Counted from the first letter of the stretch, positions 44,499 to 52,997 are shown. The stretch: 64,000 nucleotides of DNA from Opitutus sp. ER46 (GCF_003054705.1 NZ_QAYX01000021.1:124001-188000), one strand, 5' to 3'. Made by a program: numbers and translations. Notes: generated by a model from the letters alone, not told the origin.

Positions 44499-44744
44499 AT
44501 GCGTTTTCAGTCCCTCCTTGGCCTTGGCTGCTTTTTGTTCGCCGCGTGGCGGGCGTGGCGGGTGCGACGCGACATGGAGAAGGGCGAGACGCAGTGGGAG
44601 CGGGCGCTGTTTGGACGGAGGCGACCGATCTACTACGGCGAGACGCCCGTGAAGTTCTGGTGCGCGATCGCCGTGAACACCGTGATCGTCATGTTGATGG
44701 CACTTGTCGGCGCGGCGGTGATGCGCGCGTTCAGCGGCTTCTAG
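44499..44744 (+). CDS. Small membrane protein of unknown function
   Basis: This 81-residue protein starts at ATG 44499; a TTG 9 bp upstream is an alternative. It has an N-terminal hydrophobic segment (SLLGLGCFLFAAWRAWRV) and a second at the C-terminus (IAVNTVIVMLMALVGAAVM), with a charged loop between (MEKGETQWERALFGRRRP). No family was recognised. It is followed by the second double-palindrome element and then by another small membrane protein, but the 233-bp gap speaks against tight co-translation. Confidence 0.65.
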   Translation: MRFQSLLGLGCFLFAAWRAWRVRRDMEKGETQWERALFGRRRPIYYGETPVKFWCAIAVNTVIVMLMALVGAAVMRAFSGF

Positions 44745-44859
44745 CTCGGATTTTCGCGGCGCGAGAATCCGAGAAGAACGGGGCTTGGCGCCGGGCGCGT
44801 GGACGCGCGCCGGCGAGCGACGCGAGGTGGATTTACCGGCGAACGGAGGGGACGGCAGC

Positions 44860-44922
44860 GAGATAACTAGCCAAATCTGGCTAGTTATCGCGGCTAACTA
44901 GCCAGATTTGGCTAGTTATCTC
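44860..44922. repeat. Double-palindrome element, copy 2
   Basis: A perfect 21-bp inverted repeat (44860-44880 and 44902-44922) encloses a 21-nt core (44881-44901). The two inner hairpins carry stem word AACTAGCCA in place of AACACGCCA in copy 1 at 1567-1633, with matching changes in the partner strands. The loop bases AATC and GATT and the outer GAGATAAC are unchanged. Confidence 0.85.
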
Positions 44923-44977
44923 AGACGCGGCGGCGCTCTTCTTGCCCCGGGGCGGGAGAAGCGGCATTTACGGGGCT

Positions 44978-45478
44978 GTGCCTGACGACGCTGATCCGCC
45001 GCGCAAGTACTACGACTTCAAGCCCACGGAGTTCTCGCGGGAGAATCCGCCGGCGGAGCCGTCGGGAGCCACGGCCACGCCGCACCCGCCAGCCGGCGCA
45101 CCTGCGCCGGGCGGCGCGCTCGATCCCTCGCGCCCGGTGGACGTGCGGGAGCTGTTTCGGCAGGCGGAGACGCCGGGGCCAATTCTGAACGCGGGGCGCG
45201 CATCCGCGCCGAACGAGGTGCACGGCATTCTGGCGGACAGCGTGGCGCGCGAGCAGGCCGCGGGTTTGCACACGGTGCCGGAGAAGCCGCGGCGGCCCTC
45301 GAGGCGGAAGCGCGATTACTGGGTGCTGATGATCGGCGGCAACGCGCTGTTTAGTTTCCTCGCGTGGCACGGGCTCCGGTCGGGCAATGTCGTCCTCTTC
45401 GTGTCGTCGATGGCTGCGATCGGGCTGATTTCCGCCAGCCTGACCTGGGTGATGTGGTTCGTGATGGACGACTACTGA
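44978..45478 (+). CDS. Proline-rich membrane protein of unknown function
   Basis: This 166-residue protein is assigned a GTG start at 44978; a TTG at 44942 would add 12 residues. The N-terminal half is hydrophilic and Pro/Ala-rich (RKYYDFKPTEFSRENPP, then a low-complexity ATPHPPAGAPAPGG stretch). The C-terminal 55 residues hold two membrane helices (YWVLMIGGNALFSFLAWHG and the following VVLFVSSMAAIGLISASLT). It probably faces the cytoplasm with its Pro-rich part. No domain is recognised. A hairpin separates it from the convergent SpoU methyltransferase gene. Confidence 0.65.
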   Translation: MPDDADPPRKYYDFKPTEFSRENPPAEPSGATATPHPPAGAPAPGGALDPSRPVDVRELFRQAETPGPILNAGRASAPNEVHGILADSVAREQAAGLHTVPEKPRRPSRRKRDYWVLMIGGNALFSFLAWHGLRSGNVVLFVSSMAAIGLISASLTWVMWFVMDDY

Positions 45479-45504
45479 GCCGCTTTCGCGATGCGAAAAC
45501 GGCT
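45478..45504. terminator. Hairpin between convergent genes
   Basis: Arms at 45478-45489 and 45493-45504 pair with a single C-A mismatch around a 3-nt loop (stem words AGCCG and TTTCGC). It lies exactly between two convergent stop codons. There is no long T run, so termination is likely but not certain. Confidence 0.55.
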
Positions 45505-46247
45505 TAACTGCGGCGGCCGAAGAACTCCCAGAGCAGCACTGCGGCGGCGGTGGAGACGTTGAGCGACTCGATGGCGCCGCTGCCCGGGATCGTGACGAGC
45601 CGGGAGCAGGCGGCGCTCATCTCGGGAGAGAGGCCGTGTTCCTCGTTGCCGAGGACGAGCGCGACGGGCTTCGCGGAGGAACGGGAGGCGGCTTCGGGCC
45701 GGCCGCCGCGCGTGGCGGCGCCGACGACGTCGAAGCCGGCGGTGGCGAGCGAACGGGCAAAGGTCGCTAGGTCCTTCACGCGGTGGACGGTGACCGCCTC
45801 CATGCCGCCTTCGGCGACGCGGTACGCGGCCTCGCTGGGCAGCGCGGCCTGCGGGTGCTCGGGGATCACGATGTGACTCACGCCAAAGAAGCCGGCGGAG
45901 CGCGCGATGGCGCCGAGGTTGTGGGCGTTGCCGATGCGATCGAGGAGGAGAACGGGCGTGCGCTTGGCGGCCCAGTTCTTCAGGTCGGCGGCGCCGGGCG
46001 CCTCGAGCTTCGGGGCGGCGACGACCGCAACGATGCCGCCGTGATGGACGGTGCCGGCGATCTTCTCGAGCTCGGCGGGCTCCACACAGCGGTAGACCTT
46101 GCGGGCGGAGGCGAGCGCCTTGCACATGAGGCCGACCTTGCGGCCGGTGGCGTAGTCGAAGAAGAGCCGCTGGATCGAACCGGCGTCGCGGGCGAAGCGC
46201 GCGCGCACGGTCGCGAGTCCGCAGAGCTTCAGTTCATCGTTTTTCAT
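45504..46247 (-). CDS. TrmH/SpoU family RNA 2'-O-ribose methyltransferase
   Basis: This 247-residue protein has an N-terminal L30e/eL8-like substrate-binding region (about 1-90: GLATVRARFARDAGSIQRLF) and a C-terminal SPOUT domain. The SPOUT motifs are LLLDRIGNAHNLGAIARSAGFFG around 98-120, LVLGNEEHGLSPEM around 195-208 and IPGSGAIESLNVSTAAAVLL around 218-237, with the catalytic Arg (in NLGAIARSA) and the deep-knot residues intact. It should methylate a ribose in rRNA or tRNA using SAM. It follows the RlmM/FtsJ-like gene by 26 bp in the same direction, so an RNA modification operon is likely. Confidence 0.93.
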   Translation of the reverse strand: MKNDELKLCGLATVRARFARDAGSIQRLFFDYATGRKVGLMCKALASARKVYRCVEPAELEKIAGTVHHGGIVAVVAAPKLEAPGAADLKNWAAKRTPVLLLDRIGNAHNLGAIARSAGFFGVSHIVIPEHPQAALPSEAAYRVAEGGMEAVTVHRVKDLATFARSLATAGFDVVGAATRGGRPEAASRSSAKPVALVLGNEEHGLSPEMSAACSRLVTIPGSGAIESLNVSTAAAVLLWEFFGRRS

Positions 46248-46273
46248 GAGGCGAAAGGGGGCGGCGGGCGCGC

Positions 46274-47302
46274 TCAGCGCGGTCCGGGGGCGGGAGCCTG
46301 GCCGACGAGCGTGAACTCCTCGCGGTCGTGATACAGGTGGTGGATGCGCAGCCCGGTGTCGGCCTGGGCGGCGCGGAGTTCGCGGAGCAGGCCGATGGGA
46401 TCGACGCGACCGAACTTCAGGTTGACGACGAATTGCCGGCACCAGCCGCGGGCGAGCCAGGGTTGCAGGATGTTCTGCCGGACATGGTGGGGGTCCTCGA
46501 CCAGGTCGCAGAACAGCCAGTCGAAGGGCTGGCCGGCGGGCGGCGCGAAATGAAACGCGTCCTCGCGGCGATGCTCGATCAGCGGGTGGTCGAGGGCGCC
46601 GCCCTTGAGCGGGCCGTTGTCGACGGCGACGACGCGCGCGCCGCGCTTGGCGGCGCTGTAGCTCCAGCCGCCGGGAGCGGCGCCGAGGTCGCAGACGGAC
46701 TCGCCGGTGGTGGGCTCGCGACCGAGGACGACGTACGCCTCCTCGACCTTGAGGTAGGAGCGCGACGGCGCGAGCGGGTCGTCGGCCATGCGGCGCGGGC
46801 CGTGTACGTAGGCGGCGCGGGCCACGAAGACGCGGCCGAAATCGACAAAATGGACGAAGAGTCCGCGGACGGGGCCGACCCGCCGGGGCAGATCGGGACT
46901 GGCGAGCTTGGCCACGCGGGCGAGGCGTTTCTTCAGTTGCTCAATGAAGGTGGATTCGACGGCGCTGATGCGGCGACCGAGCCCGACGAGCTCGTGCGGG
47001 CCGAACCACACGCTGGGCCACGCGGCCTCGATGCGTTCGCCGCGGAGGGTTTCGAGAAAGTGGCCGGAGATCTGGCTGGCGAGCGCGTTGACGGACTCGC
47101 CGCGAAACTCGACGGGGGAGACCAGACTGAGGTGGGCGAATGCGAGCGAAGGCAGCAGTGGCGCGTCGATCGCGGTCGGAGCGCCGGCGGGTTCGGCGAG
47201 CCGGATCCAGCCCGGGCCGTTCTCGGTCACGGTGCGGCCATGGAGCTCCGTCAACTCGCGGGCGAGCAGCGCTTCAAAACCGGCCTGGCAGGTGAGCAAC
47301 AC
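46274..47302 (-). CDS. RlmM/FtsJ-like RNA methyltransferase
   Basis: This 342-residue protein has an N-terminal THUMP-like region (LLTCQAGFEALLARELTELHG) and a C-terminal Rossmann methyltransferase of the FtsJ/RrmJ type (about 185-320): VCDLGAAPGGWSYSAAKRGA for motif I, VVAVDNGPL for motif II, DWLFCDLVEDP for motif IV and FVVNLKFG for the catalytic-Lys strand. This order matches RlmM, the 23S rRNA C2498 methyltransferase. The start is uncertain: GTG 47302 is chosen because it puts the protein at the THUMP edge, but the frame opens further upstream at 47425, so a longer N-terminus cannot be excluded. It is followed by the SpoU gene. Confidence 0.85.
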   Translation of the reverse strand: MLLTCQAGFEALLARELTELHGRTVTENGPGWIRLAEPAGAPTAIDAPLLPSLAFAHLSLVSPVEFRGESVNALASQISGHFLETLRGERIEAAWPSVWFGPHELVGLGRRISAVESTFIEQLKKRLARVAKLASPDLPRRVGPVRGLFVHFVDFGRVFVARAAYVHGPRRMADDPLAPSRSYLKVEEAYVVLGREPTTGESVCDLGAAPGGWSYSAAKRGARVVAVDNGPLKGGALDHPLIEHRREDAFHFAPPAGQPFDWLFCDLVEDPHHVRQNILQPWLARGWCRQFVVNLKFGRVDPIGLLRELRAAQADTGLRIHHLYHDREEFTLVGQAPAPGPR

Positions 47303-47340
47303 GTCCGCGAACGTGGCGCACAGCGCGGAAGCGGCGAGCT

Positions 47341-47368
47341 GAAAAACCGAGGGCCTGAGAGCCCTCGG
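47341..47368 (-). terminator. Rho-independent-like terminator upstream of the RlmM-like gene
   Basis: Arms CCGAGGGC (47347-47354) and GCCCTCGG (47361-47368) with a 6-nt loop are followed on the minus strand by GGTTTTTC. It probably ends transcripts of the DUF2059 gene, whose stop is 240 bp upstream. Because it sits only 40 bp before the RlmM-like start, it could also act as an attenuator if the promoter lies upstream. Confidence 0.7.
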
Positions 47369-47395
47369 AGTGAAAGTGAGAGTGAGAGTGAAAGG
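47369..47395. repeat. GTGAAA/GTGAGA short-period array, site 2
   Basis: Four to five hexamers (GTGAAA, GTGAGA) lie directly next to the hairpin at 47347-47368. Compare sites 20013, 56186 and 56371. Confidence 0.7.
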
Positions 47396-47408
47396 GGCGA
47401 TACGTGCG

Positions 47409-47441
47409 GCTTTCAAAGTGGGCAACCGCGAAAGGCGCGAA
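47409..47441. repeat. CGCGAA-word segment, site 2
   Basis: The words AACCGCGAAAGG, CGCGAAGGGG and ACGCGAAAACC follow each other and match 34283-34313 in order. An inverted, looser version is at 47503-47538, so this locus could fold as a hairpin of about 130 nt. Confidence 0.7.
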
Positions 47442-47610
47442 GGGGACGCGAAAACCTGCGGTGGGCGACGTGGGGGCCGTCGTTGGGTCTCAGTGGCCGG
47501 ATCCGAGCCTTTCGCGTGAGTTCGCGTCGTTCGCGGCTTTTTCGACCGGTGATCGGCTCATCCGGTAAACCGTCAATCCCAGGCGGTGGTTAACCACGAA
47601 GTCTTGCGCC

Positions 47611-48366
47611 TCACTTGGCGCTCGCTCGTTCCCGGACGTAGTCGGTGGCGAGTTTTTGGGCGGCGGGCATGCCCTGCATGACGCGCGGCATGAGGACCTG
47701 CATGAGTCGCTGCTGCACTTCGGGCTGTTTGCGGTTCCATGCCTCGCCGGCGGCGGTGGCGTGGAAGGCGGCCACGCCGGCGAGTTCGTCCTTGGTGTAA
47801 ACCTCGGCGTAGATCCGCGCGAAGTCCTGGCGCATGGCGTCGGATTGCAGGTCGGCGACGAGCAGGTCGCCCATCCGCCCAAGCAGCGTATCGATTTCCT
47901 CGGGACGCAGGCCGGCGCGCTTGAAGTCCGCGGCGGTCTGCTGGCGGAGTGCGGTGACCATGCCCTTCTTTTGCTCGACGACGATGGCATCCCACATGGC
48001 GTCGAACTGCATCTGGCCGAGGAGGGCGTCGGCTTCGGCGACCGTGGCCTTGGCGGTGGCGGAGGCCGTCTCGCCCTCGGCGGTCGTGGCAGTGCGCAGG
48101 GCGACGATGGCGCGCTGGCTGGATTGGCTCAGCACGAGGGAGTCGGTGCCGGCGCGGAACTCCTCGAGTTTCCAGCCGGCAAAGGTGTCGCCGAGGCTGC
48201 ACCAGCGGGACTGGTCGCCGCCGGGGGTGACGAGGGCGAAGCGGTGGGCTTTGCCGGTGGCGAGAATGCCGCGGAGTTCAGGCAGGAGAGTGGTCTCGGC
48301 GGCGTAGGTGGCGGTGGCGAGGAGCGCGAGCAAGGTGGTGAGGGCGAGGCGGAGGGATGTGATCAT
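47611..48366 (-). CDS. Secreted DUF2059-like protein
   Basis: This 251-residue protein has a signal peptide (MITSLRLALTTLLALLATAT, cleavage near TYAAE). Residues about 120-240 form a helical region containing QMQFDAMWDAIVVEQ, DLQSDAMRQDFARIYAEV and FHATAAGEAWNRKQPEVQQ, the usual pattern of DUF2059, with a conserved Ala-x-x-Tyr-x-x-x-Phe-Thr-like segment (here AEVYTKDELAGV). The N-terminal 110 residues are a separate beta-rich part. The family is found in the periplasm with unknown role. It lies alone in its direction, 101 bp after the sigma factor gene, so it may follow it as a target or partner. Confidence 0.78.
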   Translation of the reverse strand: MITSLRLALTTLLALLATATYAAETTLLPELRGILATGKAHRFALVTPGGDQSRWCSLGDTFAGWKLEEFRAGTDSLVLSQSSQRAIVALRTATTAEGETASATAKATVAEADALLGQMQFDAMWDAIVVEQKKGMVTALRQQTAADFKRAGLRPEEIDTLLGRMGDLLVADLQSDAMRQDFARIYAEVYTKDELAGVAAFHATAAGEAWNRKQPEVQQRLMQVLMPRVMQGMPAAQKLATDYVRERASAK

Positions 48367-48467
48367 GAGGTTAGGGGGAAAAGGAGGCGTGGAGCGCCGG
48401 GAGGTGGACAGGCAGTGGCCCAGGCCCGCAGAGGCGGAGACAGGCGCGGGGAGAGCGATGGTGGGGA

Positions 48468-49943
48468 CTACGCCTTGGCGCGCGGGCGCGTGAGGCGTAC
48501 CAGCACGGCAGCCCAGGCGATGGCGATGGCGGAAAGCCCGTGCAGCAGCATGGGCGGCAACAGCCGGTTCATGGTGGCGAGATCGACCCGGTAGACGGGC
48601 GCGAGCCACACGTTGAGCCGCCAGTTGATCAGGCCGAGGAAGAGCAGGGCGCAGATCACGATGAACCAGCCTCCCAGCCGGTCGCCATCCGCCGGTGCGG
48701 GGTGGCGGCGACCCCACCAGGCGGCCCAGCCGAGAAGCCCTAGCATGAGTCCGACGACAGCCCAGGCCACGGCGTGGTCGCCGGTTCTCCAGGCGACGAA
48801 GATGGGGGTCCAGAAGAGGGCGATGAGGACGGCGGCCGTCAGGATCAATTCGCTGCCTGGCGACGGCGGAACTCTCGGGGCGGAGGGACTACCTGCGGCG
48901 GCGAGTTCACGGCGCAGGGTGGCCTTGCCCCGGATGAGGAAGGTGACGATGGCGATGTCGATCATCGCGATGCCGAACCAGACAGCGACGACGGGGGCGG
49001 TGGCGAGCCAGTCCTGGCGCTCGTGGAGCCCGGCGCGGAAGGCGAGGCGGCCGGCGGCCGGGAGGGCGAGGACGAAGCCCAGCGTCGCTAGCCAAAGCAG
49101 CAGCAGCCAGCGCCCGAGGAAGCGCCGTTCGCGCGGCGTGGGGGCTTGGACGAGAATCGTCCAGGAGATGCCGATGGCGGCGAAGAGGCCGATGAGCGGG
49201 GCGGCCCAGGTGAGGAGCGTGCCCAGGAAGCCGCCCTTGGCGGCGCCGCCGCCGTGCGCGACTGTGGTGGCCGTGCTGATGGCCGGACCGGTGCCGATGA
49301 GGAGCGGAAGCGCGTGCTCGACCTGGAGCGTGAACTGGGGCCCCGGGTTGGTGCGCTCGAGTGTGGACTCGATGAACGCGAGCATGCGCTCGTGCAGCAG
49401 GCGGCGGCCGCGCGTGAGCCGCTGCATGGTGGCCTCGGGGGTAAGGTCGAGTGCCGCGGCGACGGCTTCGACGGAGCGATGTTCGCGGTAAAAGAGAATG
49501 AGCGGTTCGCGGTAGGTGGCCGGGAGCCGGCCCACCTCGCGCCAGAGCAGCGCCATCTCCTCGTTGCTCACAACCTCGCTGGTGGGCTGGGCGTCGTCGG
49601 CGGGCACGTCGCTGGCGGAATCGAGCGGGGCGGCGGCGTGGGCGGGCTGCCGGCCGAGGCGGCGGAGCGTGTTGGCGATCGTGCGGCGAGCGATGCCGCA
49701 AAGCCAGGGTCGCAGGCGGCTGGGTTCCTGGAGGTCGCGGAGACCGCGCCACGCGGCGACGAACGTTTCCTGGGCCAGATCCTCGCTGTGGGCGCGGCTC
49801 CCGGTGGCGCTGTAGGCGAGGGCGCAGACGAGCGACTGGTAACGCCCCACAATCTGGCCGAACGCCTGGCGATCGCCGGCGAGGCTCTGCGCCACGAGGT
49901 CGGCATCGGCGGGGAGGGTGGGAGAGAGCGGGGTCGAGGTCAT
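48468..49943 (-). CDS. ECF sigma factor fused to a C-terminal multi-span membrane domain
   Basis: This 491-residue protein starts at ATG 49943. Residues about 15-90 are sigma region 2 (FGQIVGRYQSLVCALAYS, then SEDLAQETFVAAWRGL), and about 125-185 are region 4 (VGRLPATYREPLILFYREHR and EAVAAALDLTPEATMQRLTRGRR as the DNA-binding helix-turn-helix). About 215-490 carry six to seven hydrophobic segments separated by basic loops (APTPRERRFLGRW and others). The factor may thus be held at the membrane by its own tail and act without a separate anti-sigma factor; none is next to it. The longer upstream frame (to 50216) lacks protein-like composition. Target genes are unknown. Confidence 0.88.
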   Translation of the reverse strand: MTSTPLSPTLPADADLVAQSLAGDRQAFGQIVGRYQSLVCALAYSATGSRAHSEDLAQETFVAAWRGLRDLQEPSRLRPWLCGIARRTIANTLRRLGRQPAHAAAPLDSASDVPADDAQPTSEVVSNEEMALLWREVGRLPATYREPLILFYREHRSVEAVAAALDLTPEATMQRLTRGRRLLHERMLAFIESTLERTNPGPQFTLQVEHALPLLIGTGPAISTATTVAHGGGAAKGGFLGTLLTWAAPLIGLFAAIGISWTILVQAPTPRERRFLGRWLLLLWLATLGFVLALPAAGRLAFRAGLHERQDWLATAPVVAVWFGIAMIDIAIVTFLIRGKATLRRELAAAGSPSAPRVPPSPGSELILTAAVLIALFWTPIFVAWRTGDHAVAWAVVGLMLGLLGWAAWWGRRHPAPADGDRLGGWFIVICALLFLGLINWRLNVWLAPVYRVDLATMNRLLPPMLLHGLSAIAIAWAAVLVRLTRPRAKA

Positions 49944-50038
49944 GGCGTCACCCCATAAGTGGTCGGAGGCGGGCTCGACCTGACAGGAAATCGGAGGGGC
50001 GGGGTGGACGCGAGCCGTGTGTCGCCGCGGGGAAAACA

Positions 50039-50066
50039 GAAGCCGCTCCCGGGGAGGAGCGGCTTC
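50039..50066 (-). terminator. Terminator of the ribonucleotide reductase gene
   Basis: A perfect 11-bp stem (50039-50049 and 50056-50066, 6-nt loop) lies 33 bp beyond the reductase stop codon. The minus strand continues into TGTTTTCC, a modest T run. Confidence 0.85.
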
Positions 50067-50098
50067 CGTGTTGGGCGACGACCTGTCGCGGGTCGGCG

Positions 50099-52615
50099 TT
50101 AGCGAATGATTTCGCAGGCGCCGCCGGCGCAGGCGACGGTTTCCTTGAGCTCGGTCTCGTCGGACGCCTCGCGCATCTGCGTGTAGTCGACGCGGGCGGG
50201 GCGGAGCGAATTCCACTTCCCGATATCGGCCTCGGTCATGACCTCTTCGCGGGGGGCCTGGGCGTAGGCCTTGTCACCGGCGTCCTGGAGCAGGGAGATG
50301 CCGGTGAAGAAGCGGCGGTTGGCCCAGATGAAGTTGGCAACTTCCTCCCACTCCTCGGGGCGGACGGTGCAGGTGTTGGACACGTTGTGGTGCAGGTCGG
50401 GCGAGCGGGACGTCATGTCGCCGCCCGGGATGACCCAGTACTGCTGAACCAGCTTCACGAGCTCGAGGAACTGCACGGCGTTGATGTCCTTGCGGAGGAT
50501 AGCGCCCTTGGGGGCCTCGGTCGGGAAGGTGATGACGTCGTCGGTCTCCGGGTTGTACACGGAGGCTTCGGTCATCTGCGGGTTGGCCTGCTTGAAGAAG
50601 GCGTAGATCGGCTCCTTGCGGTTGGCCTGCACGCGGCGGAAGTAGGCGCGCGAGTGGTGCGGGTGGATGCCGGAGGCGGCGTTGAGCAGGAGGGAGGCGG
50701 TGCCCTCGGGCTTGGTCGTGGTGATCTTGGCGGCGGGGCGGATGCCGAGGAGCTCGGCCATGATCAGGTTGGTGGCGCGGCAGAGCTTGGCGCCCTTGGT
50801 GAGGATCTCCGGGTCGAAGAGGACCGACGGGTTGTCCATGAACCCGCAGATGGAAACGCCGAGGAGGGCGTCATGCTCGTTGAGCAGCCGGGTGACCGGG
50901 CTCAGGTACGGCATGTCGGTGTAGGCGGCCTGCATGGTGCCGATCGCGGTGGCGGTGATGCAGGCGCGCATGAAGGCGGCCTCGGAGGTGGCGGCCTGGC
51001 CGTTGATCGTGGTCAGGTTGCAGTGCTGGAAGCCGGAAAGGCGGGTGGTGCCGGGCAGGTCGCCCTTGTAGCCCCAGCGGTAGAGGTTGCTCAGCTCCTC
51101 GGAGGAGAGGTCCCAGTTGACGACGGGGAGCAGGGCGATTTCGGCGCAGGGGTTGCAGCCCGCGTCGGGGTGATCGCAGAAATAGAAGCCGGGCTCGCCG
51201 AATTCCTTCTGGGCCTTGAAGAGCTTGCGGAAGTGTTCGGCGTTGCGGTCGGTGCGGGCGAGGACGGCGGAGTTGTTCGAGGCGGACCGCTGCGGGTGCT
51301 TGTCGAACCAGTTGCCGGTCTTCGCGTTCATCATCTCCTCATCATCGGGGGAGAAGAGGCAGATGGTGGCCGAGCGGCGGATGCCGCCGGCGAGCACCGC
51401 CTTGGCGATGAACATGTTAATGTCGTACACCTCGATCGGGCGCAGCGCGCGACCGGCGGCGTGGTCGAGGACCTCTTCGACGCGGTTGAGGGCCTTCTTC
51501 AGCGGGAGATGGCCGGGGGCCTTGCCGCCGGAGGTTTTGAGCGAGGCGCCGCGGGGGCGGATGGACGAGTAGTCGAACTCGATCTTCTTGCCGCTGTAGA
51601 AGGAGGTGAACAGCGCATCGAGGGCATTGGACCAGCCTTCGATCGTGTCCTCGATGTGGTAGTGCCAGACCGGCAGATCGTTCTCGGCGGAACGGGCCGG
51701 GAGGGCAGGCAGCATCGCCACGTGGTGCTTCTGGACGGAGAAGCCGACGCCGCAGCCGCTGAGGAGGAGGAAGAAGTACTCGCGGAAGAAATCGAGCCGG
51801 TCGACGTTCGAGAAGCTGCAGTTGAACATCCGGCTGTGGTTCTTGAGAATCGCTTCGCCGCCGAACTGCATCGAGCGCATGCTCGGAAGCACCTTCTTGG
51901 CCGAGACCTGGGCGAACGCCTCGTTGATGATCGTATCGAGGGTCTTCTCCCCCAGCATCTGGGCGAGCAGCTCCGCATGGCTGCCGGCGAGGAGGTTCAC
52001 CTCGGGGGACAGGCTGCCACCCATCCGGCGGCTGAGCTTGTCCTTGAAATGGGTGAGATGCATGTCGCGCACGCGCTCCACGCCCTCGGCAAAGATCTCG
52101 CGGCGACCGAGCTCGGGGCGGTACCGGGCGTACTTCGCCATGGCGATGTAGTCGGCGAGGCCGTTGTCGGCGTAGTGGGCCAGGCGGCGCTCCGACTGGC
52201 GGGCGCGGTAGAGCACGAACGCGCGGGCAACGTCCCAGTGGCCCGCGGCGGCGATGGCCTTTTCGGCCGCGTCCTGCACCTGCTCGATGGTCGGGTGTTT
52301 GCCGTCCCGGTAGTACAGCTCGAGCATCTGCGAGACTGCGGCGGCGATCCGCGTCACCTGAATGAACGCCTCACTGTCGAGGCCAAAGCACGCGAGGATG
52401 TCGTCGCGGTACGGGTTCGGAGCGTTGTCCGTGCGGACTTCGTGAAAGGCGAGGGCGATGGCGCGGGTGACCTTGTTGAGGTCGAAGCGGACCTTGGAGC
52501 CGTCGCGCTTCACGACCATCCGGGCATCGCCGGCAATGGCACGGTTCAGGAGTTGGGCTCCGTGGAGCCGGGTGGACGCCCGGGGGGAGCTGGAGGACGT
52601 AAAACTAGAATTCAT
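50099..52615 (-). CDS. nrdJ: Adenosylcobalamin-dependent (class II) ribonucleotide reductase
   Basis: This 838-residue protein starts at ATG 52615. Residues about 30-110 form an ATP-cone (VVKRDGSKVRFDLNKVTRAI), so it may be allosterically controlled by dATP. The reductase body carries FNCSFSNVDRLDFF, LLLSGCGVGFSVQ, NPCAEIALLPVVN with the active-site Cys and Glu, and TTTKPEGTASLLLNAASG; the C-terminus ends CAGGACEIIR, with the redox Cys pair that is reduced by thioredoxin. Class II enzymes make dNTPs with or without oxygen using vitamin B12. There is no neighbouring class I or III gene. The promoter region 350 bp upstream contains two palindromes spaced like NrdR sites. I prefer nrdJ as a family symbol. 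Confidence 0.95.
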   Translation of the reverse strand: MNSSFTSSSSPRASTRLHGAQLLNRAIAGDARMVVKRDGSKVRFDLNKVTRAIALAFHEVRTDNAPNPYRDDILACFGLDSEAFIQVTRIAAAVSQMLELYYRDGKHPTIEQVQDAAEKAIAAAGHWDVARAFVLYRARQSERRLAHYADNGLADYIAMAKYARYRPELGRREIFAEGVERVRDMHLTHFKDKLSRRMGGSLSPEVNLLAGSHAELLAQMLGEKTLDTIINEAFAQVSAKKVLPSMRSMQFGGEAILKNHSRMFNCSFSNVDRLDFFREYFFLLLSGCGVGFSVQKHHVAMLPALPARSAENDLPVWHYHIEDTIEGWSNALDALFTSFYSGKKIEFDYSSIRPRGASLKTSGGKAPGHLPLKKALNRVEEVLDHAAGRALRPIEVYDINMFIAKAVLAGGIRRSATICLFSPDDEEMMNAKTGNWFDKHPQRSASNNSAVLARTDRNAEHFRKLFKAQKEFGEPGFYFCDHPDAGCNPCAEIALLPVVNWDLSSEELSNLYRWGYKGDLPGTTRLSGFQHCNLTTINGQAATSEAAFMRACITATAIGTMQAAYTDMPYLSPVTRLLNEHDALLGVSICGFMDNPSVLFDPEILTKGAKLCRATNLIMAELLGIRPAAKITTTKPEGTASLLLNAASGIHPHHSRAYFRRVQANRKEPIYAFFKQANPQMTEASVYNPETDDVITFPTEAPKGAILRKDINAVQFLELVKLVQQYWVIPGGDMTSRSPDLHHNVSNTCTVRPEEWEEVANFIWANRRFFTGISLLQDAGDKAYAQAPREEVMTEADIGKWNSLRPARVDYTQMREASDETELKETVACAGGACEIIR

Positions 52616-52965
52616 GAGATCGAATTGGGAGGGTGTGTGGTGGGAGCGAGTGGGAACGGAACGGCGAAAATCAGGGGACGCGACCATGCGAACGCGTCGG
52701 CGAATTTCCCGCCGAATCCGACAGGACCGTCATGCAATGCGCGGCGTCGAATTCGGAGGGGTAAAGGCCGGGGGCGGGGCGGCCCGGAACGGCAGGGGTT
52801 TTTGACCATGCAAGCCACGCTCCCCCGACCCCGTCGTGGCGCCCAAAAACGGGTCCGCCAGCGGCGAGAAAAGAGAGGCGTGATGCAGACAGGAAAACAT
52901 GGTCGGAGAAAAGCAGGCGGGGCCCTGCCCAGGAGTGTCAGGTCTCGGTCAGTTCCGCCGGGTCG

Positions 52966-52981
52966 CCACTACTGATAGTGT
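52966..52981 (-). promoter_or_regulatory. NrdR-like box 1
   Basis: The 16-bp word CCACTACTGATAGTGT contains inverted arms CACTA and TAGTG, matching the general NrdR-box layout (ACACTATAT-like). Its centre is 32 bp from the centre of box 2, the spacing expected for a tandem NrdR operator. Confidence 0.65.
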
Positions 52982-52997
52982 TGGGCCGGTGGTCAAT

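Larger units (their letters stand above)
47303..47610. other. Gene-free 308-bp spacer with hairpin and two repeat types
   Basis: It contains a hairpin followed by T residues (47341-47368), a GTGAAA-type array (47369-47395), CGCGAA words (47409-47441) and an inverted looser copy (47503-47538). No coding frame is supported. Confidence 0.65.

Noticed and set aside
52616-52965. Cobalamin riboswitch in the nrdJ leader
   Set aside because: A weak B12-box-like word (AGACCTG...CCTGGGC) is present on the minus strand, but the conserved core could not be assembled; class II enzymes are also not usually controlled this way.
50387-52975. 862-codon plus-strand open frame
   Set aside because: It is the antisense frame of the class II ribonucleotide reductase gene, which has clear motifs.
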